NCBI GenBank assembly: GCA_017984315.1
Contig: JAGNZR010000004.1
Span: forward strand, 1 to 59,013
Source: Fusobacteriaceae bacterium
Lineage (GTDB): Bacteria > Fusobacteriota > Fusobacteriia > Fusobacteriales > Fusobacteriaceae
Length of the DNA: 59,013 bases
Direction: 5' to 3'
Part shown: piece by piece, positions 1 to 7,689 of the stretch
Layout of the letters: each line of letters begins with the position of its first letter
Position numbering within the stretch: the first letter of the stretch is position 1
The notes under the pieces: model-generated
What the model saw: only the letters and a program-made list of their open reading frames with translations
Databases searched by the model: none
What the model was told of the DNA's origin: nothing
Position numbers and translations under genes: made by a program

Positions 1-514
1 TTAATTTAAATTTTTTAGCAATGATTGGATATTTTGGATCTTTATAACTCAATATTCTATAGTTGATTCCTGCTATATTTTGATTCGCTCCAATTTTTTG
101 TCCATTGCTGTCAAAAATTATCCCTTCATCTAAATTATCTCCAACTTCTCCAGTATTTTGATTTTTTTCTGAAGCAACTTCTGATTTTTCACTTTCAGAT
201 TTCGAGTCTATATTTTTATTTTTAACAACTTCTTTTTCAATATTTTTATTATTTTCTTTAGGTTTAACAGCCTCTACAGCTTTTATTTCAACCGGCTTAT
301 TAGATATTTTAATCTCTTGTTTTTCATTTAAGACGATTGTTTCTTCAGTAAATTCGCTAGATATGTCACTTTGATTTTCAATAAGATTAATGTGAATCTC
401 TTTATTCTCTTGAATTTTTGGATAGTGCCTTAACTCTTTAGAATAAAACAAAAAAAATAAAATATGAATAAATAAAGAAAGTATTAAACATTTTGTCTCG
501 CTTTTATATACCAT
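1..514 (-). CDS. TonB-family energy transducer, 3' part outside window
   Basis: The reading frame is open from ATG at 514 to the window edge (171 codons), so the C-terminus is missing. It has a short basic start, one hydrophobic segment at about residues 9-22, and a long polar Lys/Glu/Ser-rich linker. It ends in the motif YKDPKYPIIAKKF, which matches the start of the TonB C-terminal domain (YPxxA pattern). TonB proteins span the inner membrane and periplasm and pass proton-motive energy from ExbB/ExbD to outer-membrane receptors. The linker lacks the usual Pro-Glu/Pro-Lys repeats. The gene starts 23 bases after queH; the only good ribosome site (AAGGAG, at the queH stop) lies about 19 bases from the ATG, so the exact start is uncertain. 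The family call is an inference from topology plus the partial C-terminal motif. Confidence 0.72.
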   Translation of the reverse strand, partial: MVYKSETKCLILSLFIHILFFLFYSKELRHYPKIQENKEIHINLIENQSDISSEFTEETIVLNEKQEIKISNKPVEIKAVEAVKPKENNKNIEKEVVKNKNIDSKSESEKSEVASEKNQNTGEVGDNLDEGIIFDSNGQKIGANQNIAGINYRILSYKDPKYPIIAKKFKL

Positions 515-537
515 ATGAATTTTTAAGGATTTTCTCC

Positions 538-1194
538 TTAAACCTCCTTGTTATCTATTTTTTTTGTTTTTCTGTTATAAGACTCTTCCTTTGAAAAAAT
601 ACACCCGCAGTAATCTTGTCTATAAAGGTTGTTATCTTTAGAAATTTCTATACCTCTTTGATATCTTCCTTTTTTCTTAAAATCCGCATAAAGATATTTT
701 ATCCCTATTTTTTTTTCCAACTCTTCACCAATTTCATTGAGTTTTTTACTGTTTTTTAATGGACTTATAGACAGTACTGTTGCAAAATAATCATAATTTT
801 CTTTTTTAGCAAACTCCGCTGTTTCCAACATCCTCTTTTCGTAGCATAAGCTGCACCTTTCTCCACCCTCTGGAGATTTTTCATACCCTGCCACTACACT
901 ATAAAAATCATTTTGCACATCGTAATTTCCTTTTATAAACTTTATATTTAAACAATTTTTTGTTAAATACTGCTCCTGCTCCATCTCTCTTTTAATATAC
1001 TCAGAACCATCGGTTATATTTGGATTATAAAAAAATATTGTAACATCAAAATACTCTTTTAAAAATTCTAGTACTGCAGCACTGCACGGTGCGCAGCAAG
1101 AGTGTAGCAATAAACTTTTTTTACTTGTATCATTTTTTGCCAAGCACAATATTTCTTGCATTTTTTTTTCATAATCTACTTTCAATACATTCAT
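538..1194 (-). CDS. queH: epoxyqueuosine reductase QueH
   Basis: QueH is the non-cobalamin enzyme that reduces epoxyqueuosine to queuosine in the wobble position of tRNAs with GUN anticodons. The 218-aa protein shows the family signature: HSCCAPC near the N-terminus (Cys33, Cys34, Cys37), a central CSLC pair (Cys114, Cys117) and DYCGC near the C-terminus (Cys196, Cys198). In the family these cysteines hold a 4Fe-4S cluster and a second metal. Length is normal. The ATG at 1194 follows AAGGGAT. It sits between the alcohol dehydrogenase gene (33-base gap) and the TonB-like gene, probably on one transcript, though the neighbours do not suggest a shared pathway. Confidence 0.93.
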   Translation of the reverse strand: MNVLKVDYEKKMQEILCLAKNDTSKKSLLLHSCCAPCSAAVLEFLKEYFDVTIFFYNPNITDGSEYIKREMEQEQYLTKNCLNIKFIKGNYDVQNDFYSVVAGYEKSPEGGERCSLCYEKRMLETAEFAKKENYDYFATVLSISPLKNSKKLNEIGEELEKKIGIKYLYADFKKKGRYQRGIEISKDNNLYRQDYCGCIFSKEESYNRKTKKIDNKEV

Positions 1195-1227
1195 AATTAT
1201 CCCTTATATATTTTAATATTAAACAAG

Positions 1228-2388
1228 TTATCTTGCTAATTTATATATGTTTATTATATCATTTTTATTTAATTTTACAAATCCACCTAAAACACCATTA
1301 CCCACAGCTTTTTCAGCCATCTCTTCAAACCTGTCTTCTAGAATATTGGCATCTTTTAAAGTAATTGGCATACCTATTCTTTTAAAAAATTTTTCCATTC
1401 TTTTTATTCCTTCTAAGGCGATATCTTCTCTACTACCTATTATATCTACACCCCATACTCTATTTGCAAATTGAACAAATCTATCTAAATCATGTTTATA
1501 AACATATTTCATCCATGCAGGAAATATAATAGCAAGACCAACACCATGGGTCATATCATATATTCCACTTAATTCATGCTCTATTCTGTGGGATGCCCAA
1601 TCTGTTTCTCTTCCTGTATCTAATAATCCATTATGTGCTAAAGTTCCTGCCCACATAATTTCAGCTCTAGCATCATATCCATTAGGATTTTCTATAACTT
1701 TTTCTGCATTGTTTATTATAGTAGTCAAAACTGCTTCGCTCATTTTGTCTGTCAATTCAACATTTTTTGTATTTGTAAAATATCTTTCAAAAACATGTGC
1801 CATCATATCTACAATCCCTGCAGCACTCTGATAAGGGGGAAGTGTATATGTCAATTCTGGATTTAATATCGCAAATTTTGGTCTTAAAAGAGGAGAACCA
1901 AAGGATTTTTTATATAATCCATCTTCATTTGTTAATACTGTCCCTGTACTACTTTCACTTCCTGCAGCTGGTATTGTCAAAATAACACCTAATGGCAAAG
2001 GGTTTTCAACTGGAATATTTTTTACACAAAAATCCCATACATCACCGTTGTAAGGAACCCCTGCACAAATAGCTTTAGCTGAATCTATAACAGACCCTCC
2101 ACCTATGGCTAAAATTAACTCAATACCCTCTTCACGGCAAATTTTTATCCCTTCTCTAACCAATGAAACTCTTGGATTTGGCATTACACCTCCAAGCTCG
2201 ACAAACATAACATTTTCACTCTTTAAACTTTTAATCACTTTATCATATAAACCTGTCTTTTTTATACTTCCACCGCCATAATGCAATAGAATTTTTTTAG
2301 CGTATTTAATAACTTCTTTTCCTACTTTATATTCAGTCTCTTTCCCAAAAATTATCTCAGTTTTATTGTGAAATTCAAAATTTTGCAT
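1228..2388 (-). CDS. iron-containing alcohol dehydrogenase (BdhA/YqhD type)
   Basis: Predicted NAD(P)H-dependent alcohol/aldehyde oxidoreductase of the group III metal-dependent family, 386 aa, cytoplasmic. The cofactor-binding segment GGGSVIDSAKAI is present at about residue 95. The metal-binding part contains AHVFERYF, DWASHRIEHELSG and THGVGLAIIFPAW, which supply the usual histidines for Fe or Zn. The N-terminus MQNFEFHNKTEIIFGK is typical of butanol dehydrogenase-like members. A GTG codon lies four codons upstream (2400), but GGTGGG is spaced correctly for the ATG at 2388, so I chose that start. Substrate is not predictable; butyraldehyde or another short aldehyde is plausible in a fermenter. 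A promoter is visible at 2440-2468. Confidence 0.9.
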   Translation of the reverse strand: MQNFEFHNKTEIIFGKETEYKVGKEVIKYAKKILLHYGGGSIKKTGLYDKVIKSLKSENVMFVELGGVMPNPRVSLVREGIKICREEGIELILAIGGGSVIDSAKAICAGVPYNGDVWDFCVKNIPVENPLPLGVILTIPAAGSESSTGTVLTNEDGLYKKSFGSPLLRPKFAILNPELTYTLPPYQSAAGIVDMMAHVFERYFTNTKNVELTDKMSEAVLTTIINNAEKVIENPNGYDARAEIMWAGTLAHNGLLDTGRETDWASHRIEHELSGIYDMTHGVGLAIIFPAWMKYVYKHDLDRFVQFANRVWGVDIIGSREDIALEGIKRMEKFFKRIGMPITLKDANILEDRFEEMAEKAVGNGVLGGFVKLNKNDIINIYKLAR

Positions 2389-2439
2389 TAAACCCACCAC
2401 CGTGTATTTTTCATATTAAATTTTTGATTATATAGTTAT

Positions 2440-2468
2440 ATTTTACTTTATTTTTAGTTTTTTGTCAC
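2440..2468 (-). promoter_or_regulatory. predicted sigma-70 promoter of the alcohol dehydrogenase gene
   Basis: On the minus strand GTGACA (2468-2463) is followed after 17 bases by TAAAAT (2445-2440). It lies about 50 bases upstream of the ATG and probably drives alcohol dehydrogenase, queH and the TonB-like gene. Confidence 0.55.
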
Positions 2469-2593
2469 TTGTAAATTATATTTAAATAATATTATTCTCA
2501 TTAAATATTTTTTGTGTTATAATAAAAAATATTATTAGTATATTGATTTTTAATTATTATAATATTTATTTGAACTGAAATTGAGGTGCGATT

Positions 2594-3088
2594 TTGAAAT
2601 TTTTTAGACATTCACTTATATTGCTATTTGCTATATTTAGCTTTTCAACATCTACTCTTTGTAAAACTTATGTTAATGATATTAAATTTCAGGTATACTC
2701 TCTAGACAATAAAGAGTATACTAATAAGAATTTTAGTGATATAGTTATTCTTCATTTTGGATCTCTTGATTCCAATATTTTTATTTTTGATTTTTTAAAA
2801 CTTTCCAGCTTCGCTGAAAGTAAAAAATATAATTTTCAATATATACCAGTTTTTTATAGCTCAAGAAATGATATTGAACAATTTTTATCTACTTATAAAG
2901 TAAAAACAAAAATCTATATAGATAGAAAAGATAATTTAAAAAATGGCATCCCTTTACGTCTTTTACCTGTAGCTTATGTTTTAGACAAAAATGGTTCAAT
3001 AATTTTTGAATATATAGGACCTTTGGATTTTGATTTAATTGATAAAAATTTTTTTTCATTAGATAGTTTTAAAAAAGGAGGTTTTTAA
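2594..3088 (+). CDS. secreted thioredoxin-fold protein lacking the CxxC site
   Basis: A 164-aa protein with a clear signal peptide (residues 1 to about 23, hydrophobic core LILLFAIFSF). The rest reads like a TlpA/redoxin fold: a strand VILHFGS where thioredoxins have the strand before the active site, then a helix, then LLPVAYVLDKNGSIIFEYIGP, which matches the cis-proline strand and the following hairpin of TlpA-type proteins. At the active-site position both cysteines are missing (SLDSNIF), so it cannot be a normal disulfide oxidoreductase. It starts with TTG at 2594 behind GAGGTG. Its stop overlaps the ATG of the next small gene by one base (TAATG), so the two are translationally coupled. 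The fold call is an inference. Confidence 0.6.
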   Translation: MKFFRHSLILLFAIFSFSTSTLCKTYVNDIKFQVYSLDNKEYTNKNFSDIVILHFGSLDSNIFIFDFLKLSSFAESKKYNFQYIPVFYSSRNDIEQFLSTYKVKTKIYIDRKDNLKNGIPLRLLPVAYVLDKNGSIIFEYIGPLDFDLIDKNFFSLDSFKKGGF

Positions 3089-3231
3089 TGATTATTAATA
3101 ACTCTTCAGATGAAGAGATTGAAAGACAACTTATTAAATCCTTAGATAAAATCCCTTTCGAGATGAAAAAACTCAAAGTTTTTCTTTGGGTATTAAAAAA
3201 AATTAATTACATAAAAAAAATTTTTATATAG
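3088..3231 (+). CDS. hypothetical 47-aa protein, translationally coupled
   Basis: A short open frame from ATG at 3088 to TAG at 3231. A strong AAGGAGG ribosome site lies in the end of the preceding gene at proper spacing, and the start overlaps that gene's stop. The N-terminal half is acidic and polar. The C-terminal half (KKLKVFLWVLKKINYIKKIF) is basic and aromatic and looks amphipathic or membrane-associating. I do not recognise the family. An anti-sigma or regulatory peptide would fit the position between a secreted protein and a small acidic protein, but nothing in the sequence proves it. Confidence 0.5.
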   Translation: MIINNSSDEEIERQLIKSLDKIPFEMKKLKVFLWVLKKINYIKKIFI

Positions 3232-3244
3232 GAGTATGATTTAA

Positions 3245-3544
3245 TTGCACGAAAAAACACTTCATAAAATTGAAAATATTAATAAAGAGTTTGAGAAAAG
3301 AGGTTTTTTTATTAAAGAGGATCTTGATGAGTTTTTCCATGAAAGAGCTGATATTGTTGAGCGTTTAGATAAAATTAAATACAATAAAATAGAGTTTTTC
3401 GATTTTAAAGAGGGAGAGCAAAACTCTGTTGGTTTCACTCTTGATGACGCCCAAATAGAGTTTTTTCTAACTTATGGTGAAGATGAGGAAGGACCATGGT
3501 ATGAAGCTGAAGCAGAAATTTTATTTTTTGGAGGAGAGGAGTAA
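3245..3544 (+). CDS. hypothetical acidic 99-aa protein
   Basis: A small, strongly acidic soluble protein. The first 45 residues (HKIENINKEFEKRGFFIKED) look helical; the second half looks like a beta-rich segment (NSVGFTLDDAQIEFFLTYGE, then PWYEAEAEILFF). No cysteines, signal peptide or membrane helix. It starts with TTG at 3245, 10 bases after GGAG, 13 bases after the small 47-aa gene, and its stop codon lies inside a strong terminator hairpin, so it is the last gene of a three-gene unit beginning at 2594. Function unknown. Confidence 0.65.
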   Translation: MHEKTLHKIENINKEFEKRGFFIKEDLDEFFHERADIVERLDKIKYNKIEFFDFKEGEQNSVGFTLDDAQIEFFLTYGEDEEGPWYEAEAEILFFGGEE

Positions 3545-3559
3545 TCCTCTCCTTTTTTT
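3533..3559 (+). terminator. rho-independent terminator overlapping the stop codon
   Basis: GGAGAGGA (3533-3540), loop GTAA, TCCTCTCC (3545-3552), then seven T. The stop codon TAA is in the loop. It ends the three-gene plus-strand unit and separates it from the convergent holA. Confidence 0.9.
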
Positions 3560-3561
3560 AT

Positions 3562-4578
3562 TTAATTCTCTTTATAAAAACTAATTATATATATAGAAAC
3601 AGCTATTCCAGGATCTATTTCTCCAGATTTTATCTTATAATCTAACTCTGATAGTTCTTTTATTTTTCTAATTAAAAATTCACTTTTGAATTTTTGGGAA
3701 TTTTTTAATTTTAAAAAAATTGCATATGCATGCTGTGGTTTTGAAGTTTTATCATTTAAAAACAGCTCTTTTATCCCTTCAAAAATAACTTTAAATTCAT
3801 TATAAGTCATATTTGATCTTATTTTTTTTTCATTTTCTAATAGATTTAATTTATAATAAACTAATAACTCTTCAAAAATTATGTATATAAAAGTAATATA
3901 CTCTTTATTCTGATCTAAAATTTCAATTAGTCTATTTATTTTTTGCTCCGATAAAAAAAGATCGATCTCTTTTTTTAATGTACTTTCTTTATTTAAAGTA
4001 ATTATATCTTTTATCTTATCAAAAGAGTAGCTTTCTTCCCCTAAAAAAACAGAAATTTTTCCAATCTCATTTTTTAAACTGTAGAAATCGTCCCCTACAT
4101 ATTCTAAGAGCTCACTTCCTTCTTTTTCTGAAATTTTTAAAGTATCTACAATGTAACTAAGACCAACTTTTTTCATATTTTCACTTCTAGAAATAAAAAT
4201 TTTACCACAATTTGCCATCTGTTCTAATATTTTTTTCTTTTTCTCTTGTGCTACTTTATCTTTTTCATCTTCACGTCTTCCAAAATCATCAAAAAATTCC
4301 TCATAAATAAATATTAACTCTTTTTGTGAAAAATTTATTTTTTCTATTATTTTCAGAAATTTATCAATAGATTTTATATTTTCAAACCTCTTTATTACAA
4401 ATAACTCCCTTGGATTAAACATAGAGTTTTGTGCTATTCTTTCTATAAATATTTCACTCTCATCTTGTGAAAAATCATAATAATTAGGTGTTATCCCCTC
4501 TTTGCTTTGAATCTCACACAATATCTCTTGATATTTTAATTGCAATGGTATCCCATCTCCAATTATAAAATAAATCAT
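3562..4578 (-). CDS. holA: DNA polymerase III subunit delta
   Basis: The delta subunit opens the beta sliding clamp as part of the clamp-loader complex. The 338-aa length is typical. The N-terminal FIIGDGIPLQLKYQEIL is the degenerate nucleotide-fold start of HolA. A central lid and helical region precedes a C-terminal collar domain ending in IRKIKELSELDYKIKSGEID, which is the family's characteristic tail. The call rests on overall pattern because HolA is poorly conserved. ATG at 4578 follows AAGGAG at 8 bases. It is the last gene of the long minus-strand run that begins at 14938, 14 bases after the UvrD-like helicase gene. Confidence 0.85.
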   Translation of the reverse strand: MIYFIIGDGIPLQLKYQEILCEIQSKEGITPNYYDFSQDESEIFIERIAQNSMFNPRELFVIKRFENIKSIDKFLKIIEKINFSQKELIFIYEEFFDDFGRREDEKDKVAQEKKKKILEQMANCGKIFISRSENMKKVGLSYIVDTLKISEKEGSELLEYVGDDFYSLKNEIGKISVFLGEESYSFDKIKDIITLNKESTLKKEIDLFLSEQKINRLIEILDQNKEYITFIYIIFEELLVYYKLNLLENEKKIRSNMTYNEFKVIFEGIKELFLNDKTSKPQHAYAIFLKLKNSQKFKSEFLIRKIKELSELDYKIKSGEIDPGIAVSIYIISFYKEN

Positions 4579-4592
4579 ACACTACTCCTTAT

Positions 4593-6434
4593 TTATATCT
4601 CTTTATCATAAAATTCATACTTTTCTTTGCTTAACTCCTTTACAAATGGAGTCATTCCTTCACAGTCCTTTGAGAACCAGTGAACTTGCTTGGGATAAGT
4701 TATCGTTAGATTTTTTATGGCTCTACTGCATGCCACATAAAAAACTCTTCGCTCTTCATCCAATCTTTTCATTATGTCATTATGATTTTCATCTTTACAA
4801 TCTATGCTTGGATAAACTCCATCTACAGCTGTAGCTACATAGAGATAATCCCATTCTAACCCTTTTGAAGCATGCACGGTCAACAAATCTACTACTGTTC
4901 CATTCTTCTCATTATTTTCACAACTAAAATAACTTTTTAAATCGAACTCCTTAAATTTTAATTCTTCTAAACAGCTAGTTTTTCCATTTATTAAGACTGT
5001 ATTCTCAATCTCTTCTAAGTTAATTTTTTCAGAATTTAACTTTTTATATAGAATTAATAATTCAGATAATAATTTCTCTTCATCTTCTAATATTTTAAAT
5101 TTAGTATATACCTCAACCATTTGCCTATAAATTCCAGATTCCATACTCTCTATAAGCAATTCTAGATTTTTATCACAACTCTCTCCATACTCTCTTATAA
5201 TCTCATCAACTTTCTCAAAATATTCAATTAATAAAGAGGTTTTAAATTTTTTTTCAGTTTCAGATTCATTTATAGTTAATCTGACTTTTTCAACTTTAAA
5301 GAAATCAGGTCTTTTAAATATTCTATATAAATCCAAAAAACTCTCTATGTGTTTATATATTTTATCTGCCTCTTTTTTCTTTGAATATTTTATATCATAT
5401 TTTTTTAATTTTTTCTCTATATGTTCAACTAAATATTTATTTCTATATAAAACACCGATGCTCCCTTTAAAATTTTCATTAGAAACAATTTTTTTTAAAG
5501 ACAAAGCTATATACTCCCCTTCATCTTCTAAATTTTTAAATTTTATTACTTTAGGCTTTTCAAATTTCCCAGCAAAAGAGACTACATTTTTATTAAATTT
5601 TTCTTCAATCTTATCTGTAAGTGAGTCTATAAAACCAACAATTTCCTCGCTGGACCTAAAATTTGTCTGAAATTTTATGAGTTTTGCCTTAGGGAAATCT
5701 TTTTTAAAAAGCAATATATTCTTATAGTCAGCACCTCTAAAAGCATATATGCTTTGACAATCATCACCAAATGCCATAACATTTGAGCCTTCCATATTCA
5801 GAGCCATGACAATCTCTTTTTGGAAATAATCCATATCTTGATATTCATCTATCATTATATGTCTATATTTTTCAGCAGTTTTTTTCAAAAATTCTTTATT
5901 ACTTTTTAATGTGTCTGCTACTTTTTTAGTTATTTCAGCATAGTCTAAATATCCATTTTCCAATAAATAATCATCTTTTTTATCACTGATATTTTCTCTG
6001 TTAAAGTAGTTATCTATAATTTTTTTATCCCTTTCAGAGAGTAGTTTGAAATAAACATAATTATCTTTTAGTAATTTAAAACAGAAAGAATGAAATGTAG
6101 AAATAGAAGTTTTTTCTATATCAATTCCACTGGTTCTTGCTCTCAATTTCAACTCTAATGCTGCTTTTTTACTAAATGTCATGACCAGGATATTTTCTAT
6201 TTTTATCCCTTGCCTTTCCATCTCTTTAACACGAAAAATGAGAGTTTTTGTCTTACCAGAGCCTGCTCCAGCAACAACTAAATAATCACCAAATATGGAG
6301 TATATAGCTGTTTTTTGCTCTTCTGTTGCACCAAGGTAAAGGTCACTCTCATTTTCCAAATATTTTTTCTCTCTTTCAATTAAAGAAAGCTCTAATTTTC
6401 TAATATAGTATTTCAACTCTTTTGTAGATATCAT
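4593..6434 (-). CDS. UvrD/Rep/PcrA-family DNA helicase
   Basis: A 613-aa superfamily 1A 3'-5' DNA helicase. Visible motifs in order: Q motif ATEEQKTAI, Walker A AGAGSGKT (55-62), motif Ia MTFSKKAALEL, Walker B MIDEYQDMD, motif III GDDCQSIYAFRGA, motif IV QTNFRSS, motif V TVHASKGLEW, and motif VI ERRVFYVACSRA. It is about 100 residues shorter than typical PcrA/UvrD and lacks their C-terminal tail. The N-terminus has some 35 extra charged helical residues before the Q motif. Likely role is in DNA repair or replication-fork maintenance. It lies between holA and the interrupted methyltransferase, all on one strand. Confidence 0.92.
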   Translation of the reverse strand: MISTKELKYYIRKLELSLIEREKKYLENESDLYLGATEEQKTAIYSIFGDYLVVAGAGSGKTKTLIFRVKEMERQGIKIENILVMTFSKKAALELKLRARTSGIDIEKTSISTFHSFCFKLLKDNYVYFKLLSERDKKIIDNYFNRENISDKKDDYLLENGYLDYAEITKKVADTLKSNKEFLKKTAEKYRHIMIDEYQDMDYFQKEIVMALNMEGSNVMAFGDDCQSIYAFRGADYKNILLFKKDFPKAKLIKFQTNFRSSEEIVGFIDSLTDKIEEKFNKNVVSFAGKFEKPKVIKFKNLEDEGEYIALSLKKIVSNENFKGSIGVLYRNKYLVEHIEKKLKKYDIKYSKKKEADKIYKHIESFLDLYRIFKRPDFFKVEKVRLTINESETEKKFKTSLLIEYFEKVDEIIREYGESCDKNLELLIESMESGIYRQMVEVYTKFKILEDEEKLLSELLILYKKLNSEKINLEEIENTVLINGKTSCLEELKFKEFDLKSYFSCENNEKNGTVVDLLTVHASKGLEWDYLYVATAVDGVYPSIDCKDENHNDIMKRLDEERRVFYVACSRAIKNLTITYPKQVHWFSKDCEGMTPFVKELSKEKYEFYDKEI

Positions 6435-6466
6435 AAAATACCCCCATTTAAAAAGAAAAATACTCT

Positions 6467-7141
6467 TTAATATTTAAAATATCCCTTTGTAATTTCAAAA
6501 ATAAATGGCTCAATACCTAAAAAATCGATTAATTTTAGGCACTGCTCCTTTTTCTTAAGAAAATAATCTTTTGTCATATTTTTATCAATTATACATTTAA
6601 TTAACAAATTTTTTGGAGTATGCTCTGTATCGATGAACTCTATTACTTTGCTCCTATACCCACACATTTCCATTACATCAGCTCTGAATCCATCTGTTAG
6701 AAGAGTGCTTAACTTTTCTTGAAGTATTCCATGAGATGTAAGAGTTGGTAAACTCTCTTTTAATTTTGTATTTTTGCTCTCTCTAATTTTAGAATTAAAT
6801 TCATGCTGACAGCAAGGCACAGCTAAAATTGCTTTCGCTTTTAATTCTAACCCTTTTAAAAAACAGTAATCAGTAGCTATATCGCAAGCATGAAGGGAAA
6901 AAACCATATCTACATTTTCAAAACCTTTATAATCTTTTATATCTCCAAACAGAAATTTTAAATTATTGAATTTATATTTAATAGCTAATTTTTCACAATT
7001 CTCCATTACATCCTTTTTCAAATCTAGGCCAACTATCTCTACATTTAATTTTTTTATCTCATACAAATAATAGTATAAAGCAAAAGTTAAATATGATTTT
7101 CCGCTTCCAAAATCTATAATTTTCATGCTATTATCAATCAA
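6467..7141 (-). CDS. C-terminal half of the interrupted methyltransferase (Rossmann core)
   Basis: Holds the class I SAM-dependent fold: motif I DFGSGKSYLTF, acidic end of strand 2 VGLDLKKD, FGDIKDY, then HACDIATDY and VPCCQHEFN. The first possible start is TTG at 7141, with no ribosome site upstream, and coding similarity clearly continues upstream of it (INKYLEFIEGVIEELKT at 7198-7148), so this is not a natural N-terminus. It would be made only by read-through of the TAG or by weak re-initiation. Family members act on rRNA or other RNA, but the substrate is not known to me. Confidence 0.6.
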   Translation of the reverse strand: MIDNSMKIIDFGSGKSYLTFALYYYLYEIKKLNVEIVGLDLKKDVMENCEKLAIKYKFNNLKFLFGDIKDYKGFENVDMVFSLHACDIATDYCFLKGLELKAKAILAVPCCQHEFNSKIRESKNTKLKESLPTLTSHGILQEKLSTLLTDGFRADVMEMCGYRSKVIEFIDTEHTPKNLLIKCIIDKNMTKDYFLKKKEQCLKLIDFLGIEPFIFEITKGYFKY

Positions 7142-7198
7142 TTTTTTAGTTTTTAACTCTTCAATAACCCCTTCAATAAACTCTAAATACTTATTTAT

Positions 7199-7681
7199 CT
7201 ACCTAAATTTATTGTAAGAGTTTTTCAACACTTTTCCACTGTTATCCATTACACCTAGATCGATTAAAAACTCAACTGGAACACCTTCACTGATTAAATA
7301 CTCTTTTTTCTTATTATGCTCCAATATTTTTACAGCACAATCCTGTTTTTTCTTAGATTTAACATAAATCTTATCTTTGTTGAATAAAATTGAATATTCA
7401 CAACTGTCAGTAAAAAGATTTAGATTTTTAAAATTTTTATAAATAGATAAAACTTCACTATATACATCTGATTTTTCACAATTTATATGATAAGCTTTGT
7501 TATTTTTAAAATATTCAACCTGATATACTATTTTATCTTTAATCATCAATGGTTTTATACTGTATTTAGAAATCTCCTCTTCATTTTTGAATATTGGAGC
7601 GGAAAATACAAGTTTTAGAACGCTATCTTTTTCTATAGAGTCAAAAATTAGTTTTTTTAAAGTTTCATCATTATAATTCAT
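7199..7681 (-). CDS. N-terminal half of the interrupted methyltransferase
   Basis: 160 residues from ATG at 7681 (AGGAG upstream) to the premature TAG at 7201-7199. This part holds the N-terminal domain that precedes the Rossmann fold: several beta segments (YSIKPLMIKDKIVYQVEYF, NCEKSDVYSEVLSIYKNF, YSILFNKDKIYVKSKKKQDC) and a small C-terminal helix region FLIDLGVMDNSGKVLKNSYNKFR. The latter normally runs straight into the methyltransferase core. Alone it has no catalytic motif. It is 8 bases downstream of the lipase-like gene. Confidence 0.6.
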   Translation of the reverse strand: MNYNDETLKKLIFDSIEKDSVLKLVFSAPIFKNEEEISKYSIKPLMIKDKIVYQVEYFKNNKAYHINCEKSDVYSEVLSIYKNFKNLNLFTDSCEYSILFNKDKIYVKSKKKQDCAVKILEHNKKKEYLISEGVPVEFLIDLGVMDNSGKVLKNSYNKFR

Positions 7682-7689
7682 AGTACTCC

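Larger units (their letters stand above)
6467..7681 (-). pseudogene. Methyltransf_32-type SAM methyltransferase, interrupted by in-frame TAG
   Basis: Two adjacent open frames (7199-7681 and 6467-7141) are in the same frame and separated only by one TAG codon at 7201-7199. Removing the stop gives one 404-codon protein. The sequence around it reads SYNKFR-stop-INKYLEFIEG and then DFGSGKSYLTFALYYYL. In the family I recall the pattern is K-Y-x-K-F-R-Q-I-N-x-F-L-E before the SAM-binding motif, so TAG stands where Gln is expected and a single C-to-T change from CAG explains it. The VPCCQHEF and HACDIATD motifs match the RRNAD1/METTL25-like methyltransferases. Translation from the second part would remove the N-terminal domain. 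It could be a recent nonsense mutation, a read-through site or a sequencing error. Confidence 0.8.

Noticed and set aside
7139..7201. Frameshift as the cause of the split methyltransferase
   Set aside because: Both parts are in the same frame; only a stop codon separates them, so no frameshift is needed.
7199..7201. Pyrrolysine or reassigned TAG
   Set aside because: TAG ends other normal genes here (ybeY at 9919, the DEAD-box helicase at 37447, the 47-aa frame at 3231), so it is an ordinary stop codon; Pyl is also unknown to me in this group.
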